Part shown: positions 1-8,753 of the stretch, in pieces
Layout of the letters: the number at the start of each line of letters is the position of its first letter
Position numbering within the stretch: the first letter of the stretch is position 1
Assembly: GCA_031296935.1 (NCBI GenBank)
Contig: JAVDPD010000015.1
Span: forward strand, 62,001-126,000
Origin: Cerasicoccus maritimus
Lineage (GTDB): Bacteria > Verrucomicrobiota > Verrucomicrobiia > Opitutales > Cerasicoccaceae
DNA: 64,000 nucleotides
Direction of reading: 5' to 3'
Notes under the pieces: generated by a model
Database searches by the model: none
Seen by the model: the letters and a program-made list of their open reading frames with translations, nothing else
Told to the model about the DNA's origin: nothing
Position numbers and translations under genes: made by a program

Positions 1-105
1 ACAGGCATTGTGGGCGGTTGTAGCATGGATTTTTTTTGCAATTTTAAGCGGTTCTGCTTTGCTGGCGTAAACGTTGTTTGAATAACCAATAAAACCCGAA
101 AACTT

Positions 106-1731
106 ATGCCCAAGAAAAAGACTGTCTATCTGGTCGCGAACGGCGACCTTCGCTTATCTGCCAACCAGAATTGCTGGGAAGAGCAGGATAAAATGGAAAA
201 GGAGCTGGCGGCCGTTGTGGAGTCGCTCGGCGGAAAAATCAAGCGCGCGCACGAATATAATCCCGAAGAAAAGCACGGATTTATTCAAAGTCAGCGCCAG
301 GGTATGGATATTTTTGCCAAGATTGACCGCAAGGCGCCGCTCATCGTAGCTGAAGCAGTTTGGCAGTACTCGCACCACCTGCTGGCAGGCTTGATCTCGC
401 ACCAGGGCCCGATTTTGACCGTGGCCAACTGGAGTGGCACTTGGCCGGGCCTCGTTGGCATGCTCAACCTCAATGGCTCGCTGACCAAGGCGGGCGTTGA
501 ATACTCCACGCTGTGGAGCGAAAACTTCAGCGAAGACAAGGCCTTCCAAAAGAACCTCGCTGGTTGGCTGAAGACCGGTGTGGTCAAGCACCCGACCGCG
601 CATGTGAAGAAATACACCGGCCGCACGACGCCGGCTCGCGCCAAGAAGATTGCCGAAAAGATCGCCAAGGACCTCGATACCAACAAGGCGATCATGGGCG
701 TCTTTGATGAGTATTGTATGGGCATGTATAACGCCATGATCCCAGATGAACTGCTCTTCCAGACCGGCGTTTACAAGGAGCAGCTCAGTCAGAGCGCGCT
801 TTTTGCCGAAATGCAGACCGTCACCAACAAGGAGGCTGAAGAGGTCTTTGCGTTCATCGAAGGCCGCGGCTTCACGTTCCACTTTGGTAAGAACGGCAAG
901 AAGGACCTGACCAAGAAGCAGGTGCTTGAGCAGTGCAAAATGTACATTGCCGCCTGCCGCATCGGCGACCGCTTCGGCTGCGACGCAATCGGCATCCAAT
1001 ACCAACAGGGCTTGAAAGATATTTGCCCCGCGTCGGACCTCGTGGAAGGCATGCTCAACAGCACCGATCGTCCGCCAGTTAAGAATGCAAAGGGCGAGGT
1101 CATCAAGGCCGGCGAAACCTATCCGCACTTTAACGAAGTCGACGAATGCTGCGGCCTCGATGCGCTGATGACCAAGCGTGTGCACACCGCCCTCAAGCAG
1201 CCGACCGAGACCACGCTGCACGACTTGCGTTGGGGCGATTGGGATCAGTCTGGCACGACCGACGAATACGTGTGGGTGTTCCTGATCAGCGGTTCCGCGC
1301 CGGTCGAGCACCACGTGGGCGGCTGGAAGGGCAGTCATGGCTATCGTCAGCCTGACATGTATTTCCCGCTCGGCGGCAGCACGCTCCACGGCGTGGCCAA
1401 GCCCGGTGAAATCGTTTGGAGCCGTATCTTCATTGAAGAAGGCAAGCTGAAGATGGACCTCGGTCGCGCGAAGGTGATCGAACTGCCGGAAGCCGAGACG
1501 CAGCGTCGCCTCGACGAAACAACGCCGCAGTGGCCGATCATGCACGCCGTGACTTATGGTGTCAGCCGTGATCAGATGATGGCCCGTCACAAGGCGAACC
1601 ACATCAATGTAGCCTACGCCGAGTCCGCGAAGCAGGCCGACAACTGCCTCTACGCCAAGGCCGAGCTGGCCAAGCAAATGGGCATGGAAGTATCGCTCTG
1701 CGGCACCGACGCCAAAGGCACTAAACTTTAG
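106..1731 (+). CDS. L-fucose/L-arabinose isomerase family protein
   Basis: The 541-residue product resembles the fucose isomerase-like proteins of planctomycetes and verrucomicrobia, which are expected to interconvert an aldose and its ketose in the cytoplasm at the head of fucose or arabinose catabolism. Conserved-looking blocks are [15 protein letters not shown] near the N-terminus, EAVWQYSHH around residue 85 and [20 protein letters not shown] around residues 105-125. There is no signal peptide. The start is the first ATG and has no clear Shine-Dalgarno sequence. The next gene is convergent and a hairpin terminator lies between them. A sulfatase and a possible compartment-targeted alcohol dehydrogenase 10 kb away would fit fucan breakdown. 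The substrate is inferred from family resemblance, not shown. Confidence 0.72.
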   Translation: MPKKKTVYLVANGDLRLSANQNCWEEQDKMEKELAAVVESLGGKIKRAHEYNPEEKHGFIQSQRQGMDIFAKIDRKAPLIVAEAVWQYSHHLLAGLISHQGPILTVANWSGTWPGLVGMLNLNGSLTKAGVEYSTLWSENFSEDKAFQKNLAGWLKTGVVKHPTAHVKKYTGRTTPARAKKIAEKIAKDLDTNKAIMGVFDEYCMGMYNAMIPDELLFQTGVYKEQLSQSALFAEMQTVTNKEAEEVFAFIEGRGFTFHFGKNGKKDLTKKQVLEQCKMYIAACRIGDRFGCDAIGIQYQQGLKDICPASDLVEGMLNSTDRPPVKNAKGEVIKAGETYPHFNEVDECCGLDALMTKRVHTALKQPTETTLHDLRWGDWDQSGTTDEYVWVFLISGSAPVEHHVGGWKGSHGYRQPDMYFPLGGSTLHGVAKPGEIVWSRIFIEEGKLKMDLGRAKVIELPEAETQRRLDETTPQWPIMHAVTYGVSRDQMMARHKANHINVAYAESAKQADNCLYAKAELAKQMGMEVSLCGTDAKGTKL

Positions 1732-1775
1732 GCAGCGTGCCGCTGCACCCATAGTTTGCCGCATTGCGGCAAAGC
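1731..1775 (+). repeat. post-stop double-hairpin repeat, copy 1
   Basis: Directly after the stop codon lie two short hairpins: GCAGC-GTGCC-GCTGC (1732-1746) and TTTGCCGC-ATT-GCGGCAAA (1755-1773). A related pair follows the TAG of the gene ending at 14785. The two copies share the order stop, first hairpin, CA-rich spacer and ATT-looped second hairpin. Their stem differences are compensated. This looks like a REP-type dispersed element. Confidence 0.6.
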
Positions 1776-1800
1776 GGGGAGGCAGGGATGTTTATTTTCG

Positions 1801-1829
1801 AGCGCCAGGCGAATGTCTGGCGCTTTTTG
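1801..1829 (+). terminator. rho-independent terminator of the isomerase gene
   Basis: A perfect 8-bp stem, AGCGCCAG (1801-1808) with CTGGCGCT (1817-1824) and an 8-nt loop, is followed by a run of five T (1824-1828). It lies between two convergent genes. The T-run is on the plus-strand side only, so it should stop transcription from the isomerase gene. Confidence 0.75.
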
Positions 1830-1840
1830 TCGGACGGAAC

Positions 1841-3697
1841 TTAGTTCGGCTGGAGCTCGATGGTGTCGAGCATCAGCTTCGTTGTCTGACTGGAGTCAGG
1901 CGTGCCGAGGTAAGTCAGGCGTAGCGTTTGAACGCCGGGTTGGGCAATGGTGACGTTGCCAAGATTGACTGTATCCAGGCCGGAGCTGAGGCTGCTGAGG
2001 TCGAGGCCAGAGTTAATGACCTGATCGTTGAGGCGCACTTCGACTTGGCCGCCTTGCGGGTTGGTGCCAAGCGTGAGGCTCAGTGTGTAGTCGCCGGCGT
2101 CGGCTTCGAAATCGTGTTCGATCATAGCACCCGCTTCGCGCGGTAGGAAAAAGCGGGAGCGCCCCTGGCTGGCCGTTGAATGATCGTGAATGAATTGGGC
2201 GCCGCCGCTGACGCGGGACTCCTGGTCTTCAGCTTCAAAGATGCCGGGCGCGACAGTGCGGATCTGCGGCAAGGGCTCGTTGAACGCGACGTCGGTCACG
2301 AACTGGTTAATCGAGATATCGCTCATGGATTTGACTGGTTGCCCACCCTTGATGCAGTTGTTGAAGCGCACGGCGTTGATGCGGTGTTTGGAGTCGTAGC
2401 CGCTGAGGCGGATCGTGCCGCCGGTCATGGTGATGTTGTCAAAGAGGAGGCCGTCGAAGTGGCCATACTCGCTGAGATAGCCTGTGCTGTTGCTGTATCT
2501 GCTTTGGCCAATCTTGAAATCGATGGGGTTGCTGGACTTTTCGATGGTCATGTTTTCAAAGCGCAGGTTTTGCATCCAAGCCCAGTCGGAGTAGTCGCTG
2601 TAGATGCCGGCAAGGTTGTGCATGAGGATGTCCACGTTGCGGATTGTGATGTTTCGCCAGAGTTGGGCTTCCATCGATGCGCCAATGCGAATGCCGTTGC
2701 CCCAGCGCGTGTTCCAGATGACGAGGTTGTCGGCGAGGACGTTTTCAGTGATTAGCTCGCCGTTGGTTTCAGCGTCGAGCGAATGCCAACCAAGGCCGTC
2801 ATCTTCCACCCGTAAAAAGCTGTCGCGGACGACAAAATTCTTCACCGCATCGATGTCCACGCCGTCGGTATTCACGCCCACACCATATACGTTGATGTGC
2901 GCGACTTCGGAGTCGATGGTGTTGAGGAAAAGGATCTGCCACCAGGTGTCCCAACTGCGCACGCCGATGCCCTCGACGTAGATGTTCTCGCATTGGTCGA
3001 AGAGGATGCCGTGCTTCTTCTCATCGCGCAGCGCGTAACCTTCGGTTTCGAGGATGCCGCGGCCGAGCAGTTTTACATCCTTAACGCCGGTCGCCTCGAT
3101 GCGGCCTTTGACAACGGCGCCGGGCGCGAGGTAAACCGTCTGCCCGCTCTTGGGCTGAATGACGCCGGCGGTCGTTACGCCAGGGCCGAAATAAATCACA
3201 TCGGCATCCTCGGCGCTGGGCGGGTTGACCTCTTTGGGCGTTACGTGAATGGCCAGCGGCTTTTGACCGGGGATTTGTAGCACGAGGTTATTGGGTTCGA
3301 ACAGCGTGAAGGTCAGGCGCTGGTTGGTTTTTTCAACGTCGATGCCGTGGCGGTCGGGCTTGAGCGTGAAGTCGGTAAAGTCGTCCTTTACGTAGATGGT
3401 CACCTCGATAGGGGAGTCGCCCATCGAGAACATGGCCTCGTCGAAATCAAAGCGCCCGTCGCGAACATCGATGCGCTGGCTGTCGGCGATCATCTCATAG
3501 CGAGGACTGATCGGCCGCGTGGCATGCCCCGGGTGGGGGACGACGTTGAGCGCCTTTTCGATGGATTCAATCTGAGCACTGGCAGTGCGATTCACCGGAG
3601 CAGCGGCAAAGGTTTGCACGGCGGCGATGCATAGGCAAAGGGCGTGGGCGGTGCGCGTAAAGGCGCGAAAGGAAAGGGACGAGATAATCATTAACAA
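1841..3697 (-). CDS. secreted beta-helix glycosidase, GH28/GH49-like, with C-terminal carbohydrate-binding-like module
   Basis: The 618-residue protein starts with a signal peptide (hydrophobic residues about 12-32). A beta-sandwich-like region follows (about 50-160), then a right-handed beta-helix (about 165-480). The helix carries NTDGVDID near residue 275, VEDDGLG near 297 and GNGIRIG near 333. These resemble the NTDG, DD and GxG/RIK blocks of GH28 polygalacturonases and related GH49-type enzymes. The last 120 residues look like a CBM6/35-type beta-sandwich. It probably cleaves an exported or environmental polysaccharide. The start lies 193 bp from the divergent LptF/G-like gene, so the space between holds both promoters. 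The substrate cannot be assigned because the canonical RIK lysine is not evident. Confidence 0.7.
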   Translation of the reverse strand: MLMIISSLSFRAFTRTAHALCLCIAAVQTFAAAPVNRTASAQIESIEKALNVVPHPGHATRPISPRYEMIADSQRIDVRDGRFDFDEAMFSMGDSPIEVTIYVKDDFTDFTLKPDRHGIDVEKTNQRLTFTLFEPNNLVLQIPGQKPLAIHVTPKEVNPPSAEDADVIYFGPGVTTAGVIQPKSGQTVYLAPGAVVKGRIEATGVKDVKLLGRGILETEGYALRDEKKHGILFDQCENIYVEGIGVRSWDTWWQILFLNTIDSEVAHINVYGVGVNTDGVDIDAVKNFVVRDSFLRVEDDGLGWHSLDAETNGELITENVLADNLVIWNTRWGNGIRIGASMEAQLWRNITIRNVDILMHNLAGIYSDYSDWAWMQNLRFENMTIEKSSNPIDFKIGQSRYSNSTGYLSEYGHFDGLLFDNITMTGGTIRLSGYDSKHRINAVRFNNCIKGGQPVKSMSDISINQFVTDVAFNEPLPQIRTVAPGIFEAEDQESRVSGGAQFIHDHSTASQGRSRFFLPREAGAMIEHDFEADAGDYTLSLTLGTNPQGGQVEVRLNDQVINSGLDLSSLSSGLDTVNLGNVTIAQPGVQTLRLTYLGTPDSSQTTKLMLDTIELQPN

Positions 3698-3904
3698 TGT
3701 CAGTGCTGGATTCTGCTTCGAGCGAATACTGAGGACATTTTAGTTCGGTCTCCGAGTAAACGGATGCTGCGGAGTTACTGTAACACGCATGCCTCTCGTC
3801 CTTCAAATTAATCGCCTCTCATTGGCGCCCAGTGTAAATTTCCGGGTGCAGCGGCACGCTGCTTTGGGGTTGCGAAATGGGAGGGGAGTGTGAAGGGTTG
3901 GCGG

Positions 3905-5008
3905 ATGCTCGACCGGTATATTTTCTTTGAGTGGTTGAAAGCGTTCATCATGGCCGTGGCGGCACTGGTGGGCGTGTTGCTGCTGGCTGATGTGCAGGAC
4001 GACATGCAGGACTACATTCGCTGGGGCGCGTCGTCGTTTGAAATCCTGAAGTATTACCTGTACCTGACGCCCAGCTTTATGCCGCTGGTCTTGCCGATTT
4101 CCTTGCTGATCTCGATTCTGTTTACCTTGGGCAACCTGCACCGGAACAACGAAATTACGGCCATGCGCGCGAGCGGTCTGCATCTGTTTACGATCACGCG
4201 CTCGCTGTGGATCTCGGGCGCGCTGCTCACGGTGGTCCTGTTTGCCCTGAACGCGAAAGTGGTGCCGGATTCCATCGAGCAAAGCCGTTTGATGCTCAAT
4301 AACTGGCGCTTGCAGCACCAGGCCGAGGTCCAGGGGCCGAAGCATGTCGGCACGGTGCGCCTGCTGTCCTTCGACAACCGGGCGGAGAACCGCATTTGGT
4401 TCATCAACCGCTTTAGCGAGTTTAGCTACGATGGCTTTGGCGTGAGCGTTTATGAGCGCGACGAAGACGGCCGTGAGACCCGACGCTTGATGGCCGATGA
4501 GGCCTACTTTGACGATGTGGACGGGCAATGGGTGTTCATCAATGGCCGTGAAATGCTCTTCGATCCGCAGACCGGCGAGTCCTACCGTTCGCTGGGCTTC
4601 GAGCGAAAAGAATACCCGGAGCTGACGGAGGACCCGTGGCTGATGAAGGCGCTCAACGACGACCCCGACAAACTTTCGCTTAATGAAATTCAGCGGCTGA
4701 TGGCGCTTTCCAGCGAGGACAACCCCAAAATGACGACCTATCAGCTCCGCCAGCAGCGCATCCTGTCGCAGCCGTTGGTTTGCCTGGTCATGGTCGGCAT
4801 TGCAATCCCGTTTGCGGTCGCCGGGGTACGGGTTAATCCCGTGGTCGGCGTGTCGAAGTCACTGGGATTCTTTGCCCTGTTTTTCGCCTTGAGCGAGGTG
4901 CTGCGCCTGCTGGGATCGCAGGGAATCATGCCGCTGGAGATCGCCGTTTGGCTGCCCTTTGTGCTGATGCTGGGGCTGTCAGTCTATTATTTCCGCAAAG
5001 TCGTTTAG
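3905..5008 (+). CDS. LptF/LptG family permease (YjgP/YjgQ)
   Basis: This is a membrane subunit of the lipopolysaccharide export ABC transporter (LptBFG type), which extracts lipid A-linked glycan from the inner membrane toward the periplasmic bridge. The sequence shows the family layout: an N-terminal LDRYIFFEWLKAF segment, three transmembrane helices within about residues 10-115, a soluble periplasmic beta-domain (about 130-280) and three C-terminal helices (about 280-367). NNEITAMRASG near residue 85 is a family hallmark. A GTG at 3890 is also open. I prefer ATG 3905, because family members begin close to LDRYI and AAGGG lies 7 nt upstream. The partner permease is not in the window. It sits just upstream of gatB, in the same direction. 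Confidence 0.85.
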   Translation: MLDRYIFFEWLKAFIMAVAALVGVLLLADVQDDMQDYIRWGASSFEILKYYLYLTPSFMPLVLPISLLISILFTLGNLHRNNEITAMRASGLHLFTITRSLWISGALLTVVLFALNAKVVPDSIEQSRLMLNNWRLQHQAEVQGPKHVGTVRLLSFDNRAENRIWFINRFSEFSYDGFGVSVYERDEDGRETRRLMADEAYFDDVDGQWVFINGREMLFDPQTGESYRSLGFERKEYPELTEDPWLMKALNDDPDKLSLNEIQRLMALSSEDNPKMTTYQLRQQRILSQPLVCLVMVGIAIPFAVAGVRVNPVVGVSKSLGFFALFFALSEVLRLLGSQGIMPLEIAVWLPFVLMLGLSVYYFRKVV

Positions 5009-5063
5009 GGAAACGACGGAATTTCGCTTTGCCTTTTGAAAAGAACGTTTTGAATTTACGCCC

Positions 5064-6545
5064 ATGGAATACGAACCGGTCATAGGTCTGGAAGTGCACG
5101 TGCAGCTGAAAACGCGCTCGAAGATGTTTACGCGCGTCGGCTACGAGTATGGTCACGAGCCCAACACGCTGACGAACCCCGTCATCATGGGCCTGCCGGG
5201 CACGCTGCCAGTCATGAACAAGGAGGCCGTCCACAAGACCGTGCAGATGGGCCTGATCCTCGGCTGCAAAATCGCCGAGACCTGCAAGTGGGACCGCAAA
5301 AACTATTTCTACCCGGACAGCCCGAAGAACTACCAGCTCTCGCAGTTTGACCAGCCGATATGCATCGGCGGCGAAGTCGAGATCGAGATGCTCGGTGCCT
5401 CGCGCAACGTCATGGGCGACCACCGCATGGTCGAGCTGACCCGCATTCACCTGGAAGAAGACGTGGGTAAGCTCACGCACTCCGCCAACGATAGCCTCGT
5501 GGACTACAACCGCGCCGGCGCGCCGCTGTGCGAAATCGTCACCGAGCCCAACCTGTATTCGGCCGACGAGGTTTTCGCGTTCATGACCGCGCTGCGCAAC
5601 ATGATCGTCACCGCTGGCCTGTCCGACTGCGACATGGAAAAGGGCCAGATGCGCTGTGACGCCAACATTTCCATCCGCCCCAAGGGCAGCAATACGCTGG
5701 GCACCAAGGTCGAGCTCAAGAACATGAACACGATCTCCGGCGTCCGCAACGCGGTCGTTTATGAGATCAAGCGCCAAATCCGCGCCAAGACCACGGGCTA
5801 CGAAGAGATCGTTCAGGAAACGCGCCGCTGGGACCCGGACAAGCAGGAAACCGAGTCCATGCGCATGAAGGAAGAGAGCCACGACTACCGCTACTTCCCG
5901 GATCCGGACCTCATGCCCGTGACCATCCCCGCCGAGCAGGTGGAGAAGATTCGCGCCGGCCTGCCGGAAATGCCGTTCGACCGCCAGCGCCGCTACATGG
6001 AAAAGCTGGACCTGCCTTACACCATCACCTCCGTGCTCTGCCCGGACCGTGAGCTGGCGGAATTCTTTGAAGAAGCGCTCGCGCTGACCAAGGGCAAGGG
6101 CGAAGCCAAGGCCGTCGCCAACCTCGTGGTCAACGAGCTGATCCGCGACCTCTCTGCCGCCGAAGGCGAGGGCCGTCAATCGCTCAGCGCGGTGCCGATT
6201 ACTCCGGCCCACGTGGCCGAGCTCGTCGTGCTGACCGAAGAGGGCGTGCTGACCAAGCAGATTGCGAACAAGGAAGTCTGGCCGGAGATGATGGTCAGCG
6301 GCAAGATGCCCGCGGTGATCGTTGAAGAAAAGGGCCTCAAGGCGGACAACGACAGCGGCGAGCTGGAGAAGATCATAGCTGAAATAGTCGCCGACCCGAA
6401 GCACGAAAAGGCGATCAGCCAGTTTAAGGACGGCAACGACAAGGCGCTGAACTCGCTCATTGGCCCGGTCATGAAAGCGACCAAGGGCAAAGCCAACCCG
6501 GCCGAAGTCCAGAAGCTCATGCGCGCCGCCGTGGCCAAGCTCTAG
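5064..6545 (+). CDS. gatB: aspartyl/glutamyl-tRNA(Asn/Gln) amidotransferase subunit B
   Basis: GatB is the kinase/transamidase subunit of GatCAB, which converts misacylated Glu-tRNA(Gln) or Asp-tRNA(Asn) to the correct amide in the cytoplasm. The 493-residue length is normal. The N-terminus (YEPVIGLEVHVQL) is diagnostic, followed by the KNYFYPDSPKNYQLSQFD block near residue 75 and GAPLCEIVTEP near 150. A C-terminal YqeY-like tail covers about 350-490. gatA and gatC are not adjacent, so the genes are dispersed. The gene starts 55 bp after the permease gene and may be cotranscribed with it. A pair of strong hairpins follows downstream. Confidence 0.96.
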   Translation: MEYEPVIGLEVHVQLKTRSKMFTRVGYEYGHEPNTLTNPVIMGLPGTLPVMNKEAVHKTVQMGLILGCKIAETCKWDRKNYFYPDSPKNYQLSQFDQPICIGGEVEIEMLGASRNVMGDHRMVELTRIHLEEDVGKLTHSANDSLVDYNRAGAPLCEIVTEPNLYSADEVFAFMTALRNMIVTAGLSDCDMEKGQMRCDANISIRPKGSNTLGTKVELKNMNTISGVRNAVVYEIKRQIRAKTTGYEEIVQETRRWDPDKQETESMRMKEESHDYRYFPDPDLMPVTIPAEQVEKIRAGLPEMPFDRQRRYMEKLDLPYTITSVLCPDRELAEFFEEALALTKGKGEAKAVANLVVNELIRDLSAAEGEGRQSLSAVPITPAHVAELVVLTEEGVLTKQIANKEVWPEMMVSGKMPAVIVEEKGLKADNDSGELEKIIAEIVADPKHEKAISQFKDGNDKALNSLIGPVMKATKGKANPAEVQKLMRAAVAKL

Positions 6546-6574
6546 GCTACGTTCGCGTTTCCCTTTGGTTAAAG

Positions 6575-6619
6575 CTCCCCTCCTTGCTAAGGAGGGGAGG
6601 CTCGGACTACTAGTCCGAG
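6575..6619 (+). repeat. paired perfect palindromes downstream of gatB
   Basis: Two back-to-back perfect hairpins: CTCCCCTCCTT (6575-6585) with AAGGAGGGGAG (6589-6599), then CTCGGACTA (6601-6609) with TAGTCCGAG (6611-6619). Each has a loop of 1-3 nt. There is no T-run, so this is not a classic terminator. It resembles dispersed intergenic hairpin elements and could still protect or end the gatB transcript. Confidence 0.65.
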
Positions 6620-6919
6620 TAGGGGAGGTCTTGTGTCTTGTTTATTCAAGAAACCAAATTCAGACTGAGGTGCTCCCAAACCTTGGACAGGTTGAATCCT
6701 TTGTTTGGCGCATTAGAAGAGAACAACTCCAGAAAAGCATTCGATACACGAGCGAAGCAAAGATCCACTTATTGAGCAGCGCCGACCAGAAATGCATCAG
6801 CGAAGAGAGCTTCCACCGATGGAAGCTCTGTTTTGCATGATGGAGCTCGACCAGGCCTCAAAGCACTGAGTCATAGCAACATACACAGGGGCATCCGCAC
6901 CCGCACACCATGCCCCGAA
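6620..6919. other. non-coding stretch without recognised features
   Basis: I see no convincing gene here. A 91-codon reading frame covers 6565-6840 but begins inside the hairpin pair and resembles nothing I know. Together with the following repeats, this forms a 970-bp gap before the integron relic. Confidence 0.5.
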
Positions 6920-7103
6920 AAAGCCTACGTAGGAAACTCGGAAAAGCCTACGTAGGAAACTGGCCAAAGCCTATACGGTTGTTGCCGAAAAGCCTTAGTA
7001 GGAAACTCGAAAAGAACCGCTCGGTTCTTTCCCCAGTACAGCATCGGTTATCGAGCAAGTACAGCCACTGTTGTTGCTCTAGTACAGCAGCGGTTCTTTT
7101 TGA
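6920..7103. repeat. eight-unit array with exact 23-bp period
   Basis: Eight consecutive 23-bp units start at 6920, 6943, 6966, 6989, 7012, 7035, 7058 and 7081. Units 1-4 begin AAAGCCT, unit 5 begins AAGAACC and units 6-8 begin AGTACAG. Most units hold a small palindrome, such as CCTACGTAGG in units 1 and 2 and AAAGAACCG/CGGTTCTTT (7011-7030) around unit 5. The period is held exactly although the sequence drifts from one family to the next. There are no spacers, so it is not CRISPR, and 23 is not a multiple of three, so it does not encode a protein repeat. Confidence 0.75.
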
Positions 7104-7106
7104 AAA

Positions 7107-7376
7107 CACAGGTGTGGGAATTGAAAAACACCCTTGACCGCCCACCCAGGCAAGCCACCGCTCCGTAGTGCCATTTAAAAAATCTGACTGAGGTAGCGGC
7201 CAGCGTCCTCGCTGGCCAAGGATTGGAACCAAATGAAAGGGGTTGAAAAACTAACGCGCATAGCGGCTAAACGCTTAGCGCGGACCGACTCAATCTAGCC
7301 AAGCATGCAGCATGGCCAGCGGGGACGCTGACCGCTACCTCGAAATCACAGGTGCGGAAAATGAACCGCACCCTTG
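7107..7376. repeat. nested inverted-repeat element flanked by covarying hairpins
   Basis: Two 28-bp arms (7190-7217 and 7314-7341) are inverted copies with 26 of 28 bases matching. Each arm itself folds on GGCCAGCG/CGCTGGCC-type sequence. Outside them lie two direct copies of a CACAGGTG...CACCCTTG hairpin (7107-7136 and 7347-7376). In the right copy the stem is GGTGCGG with CCGCACC. In the left copy the fifth pair is T-A instead of C-G, a compensated change. No transposase is encoded, so it may be a miniature element or a REP-like assembly. Confidence 0.6.
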
Positions 7377-7519
7377 GTGACATCACCGAACGTCAAAAAT
7401 CGGGTTGATGGCTTCGTGGCAGAGATCCACTTCAAAACTGCCCCATTGACCTCCTCCTCGATACATTGGCAGTGGTCAATATTTGAAATCTACGTTTAAC
7501 CCGAATGGCGCTATGTCAC

Positions 7520-7615
7520 CTACTTCACAAAATGCACCCTCTGATGACTCGTGATGCCCAGTTCTCCTAATCGCTCCAGGTAGCTTTTGTAGATCTCAAT
7601 CGGCAACTGAATCAT
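7520..7615 (-). pseudogene. integron integrase (IntI) N-terminal relic
   Basis: Thirty-one codons from ATG at 7615 give LPIEIYKSYLERLGELGI followed by TSHQRVHFVK and then TAG (7520-7522). This resembles the N-terminal SAM-like DNA-binding segment of integron integrases of environmental bacteria, where a G[IV]xxxxRxH[FY]VKWxRYxLDFC-like block is typical. The TAG stands exactly where the family has tryptophan, so a single TGG to TAG change would explain it. No catalytic R-H-R-Y domain follows, so the gene is dead and mostly deleted. It points away from the cassette array and starts 127 bp from the first cassette junction, the usual integron geometry. Homology is judged by eye on a short segment. 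Confidence 0.55.
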
Positions 7616-7748
7616 AATAGCGTAAAATGACGAACACGCTTTATCAGAAGAATAGCGCATTAGCATTTTAAGCTTTTATTGACACAATGCCGTTTACTAC
7701 CCACAGTACACATACAATATCGCAAAATGCACTAATACCTTGTTATGA
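7616..7748 (+). promoter_or_regulatory. probable attI / cassette promoter region
   Basis: This 127-bp AT-rich interval lies between the intI relic and the first cassette, where attI and the cassette promoter Pc normally sit. The junction GTTATGA (7742-7748) is the reverse complement of TCATAAC, which opens the attC closing the first cassette. A TTGACA (7679-7684) and a TACAAT (7713-7718) are visible but 28 bp apart, too far for one sigma-70 promoter, so no promoter is claimed. Confidence 0.45.
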
Positions 7749-7771
7749 AATGGAAATGGAGAAAATCCCAG

Positions 7772-8119
7772 ATGGCTACTTGCGCTTGCTGCGGTTACAT
7801 GACCATAGAAGAAAAAGGGAATTACGAAATTTGCCCCATATGCTACTGGGAAGATGATTCCGTTCAAGAAGCTGATCCTTGGTTAGAAGGAGGAGCAAAC
7901 AAACCTTCACTTTGGCAGGCACAGCTGAACTTCAAAGAATTTGGAGTAATGGAAGAGCGATTTTCTGCGAACGTCAGAAGCCCCAAGTCCAATGATAAAA
8001 AAGACCAAGCATGGAGGGAACTCATCGAGGACGACAGAAGTTACTCGACTACGCCGCGTGAGATTGAAATTGTGTGGGGCACAGATGAGCAAGTCTCCTA
8101 CAACTACTGGGATAGGAAC

Positions 8120-8125
<6 letters not shown>
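7772..8125 (+). CDS. CPCC-family cysteine-rich protein (cassette 1)
   Basis: A small cytoplasmic protein with a zinc-ribbon-like CACCGY...CPICYWEDD N-terminus, the hallmark of the CPCC family (cysteine-rich, function unknown) that recurs in mobile cassettes. The cysteine pairs at the start and near residue 24 probably bind zinc. The rest is charged and Trp-rich. The frame is open from ATG 7745. I prefer ATG 7772, because family members start right before the first CxxC and GGAG lies 11 nt upstream. The gene fills cassette 1, and its TAA lies inside the following attC, as in most integron cassettes. It could be an antitoxin, an immunity protein or a stress protein, but nothing in the sequence decides. 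Confidence 0.7.
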
Positions 8126-8176
<51 letters not shown>

Positions 8177-8190
8177 AAATAAAAAATAGT

Positions 8191-8751
8191 ATGAAATTCG
8201 TAGCATACATATTCCTTCTTTTCGCGACCTGTAGTCTTTGTGCGCAAGACTTCACAAAAATCCGTATGGACTACGCCCAAACGGACGGCTACTCGCCAAT
8301 GTGGCGGATGGACAAAGACAGGGAAGCCATCACTGACTTGTGGGACGAAGGGAAAATTGAAGAAGGAATGAAACTTGCCGAGAAGTGGCTCGAGAAAGTT
8401 CCCGTCGACATTCAGATGCAGGGTTGGTATTCGCATTTCTTAGAAACGAAAGGTGATTTCTCAGGTAGCATTAAGCACTACTTCATAAAGCTTGGTCTTA
8501 TTCACTCTATAACAAGTTCCGGAACCGGCCTAAGTCCAGATTCCCCATGGAAAGTAATTTCTGTCCATGAAGAATACGACATACTCGGCAATATTGGCGC
8601 CCAGTTAATTTCACAATCACTAGGAAAGACATCTGAAGGTCGTCCATGCGATGTTATGGTATGCAAGATTGGAGAGAAAAAAATTACACTTTACTTTGAT
8701 GTTTCTATTTCGATGGAAGCTACTTCTAAATTATTGAATCCAAGCGAGTAA
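8191..8751 (+). CDS. DUF4919-like exported protein (cassette 2)
   Basis: The 186-residue product has a clear signal peptide (hydrophobic residues 3-17, ending LCAQ). The mature part resembles the DUF4919 family: an N-terminal YAQTDGYSPMW region, a helical repeat-like middle (KLAEKWLEKVP, about residues 65-95), SGTGLSPDSPWKVISVHEEY around 112-130 and a closing ITLYFDVS strand. Function is unknown, and the location is periplasmic or surface. The ATG lies 15 bp after the attC junction, so the gene depends on an external promoter or read-through. The attC that should follow is split by an intron on the opposite strand. Confidence 0.7.
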   Translation: MKFVAYIFLLFATCSLCAQDFTKIRMDYAQTDGYSPMWRMDKDREAITDLWDEGKIEEGMKLAEKWLEKVPVDIQMQGWYSHFLETKGDFSGSIKHYFIKLGLIHSITSSGTGLSPDSPWKVISVHEEYDILGNIGAQLISQSLGKTSEGRPCDVMVCKIGEKKITLYFDVSISMEATSKLLNPSE

Positions 8752-8753
8752 GA

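Noticed and set aside
154..1764. 536-codon leftward open frame
   Set aside because: It is the antisense shadow of the isomerase gene: no family resemblance, high in Arg/His/Leu. The same holds for long frames at 4926-6404, 12166-13386, 39036-40415 and 61429-62139, each opposite or alongside a recognisable gene.
6565..6840. 91-codon rightward frame after gatB
   Set aside because: It starts inside the hairpin pair and has no recognisable motif or ribosome site.
6920..7103. CRISPR array
   Set aside because: Units are contiguous and of 23 bp with no unique spacers, and no cas gene is nearby.
7679..7718. Cassette promoter TTGACA ... TACAAT
   Set aside because: The spacing is 28 bp, far from the 16-18 bp needed, so only the region is annotated.
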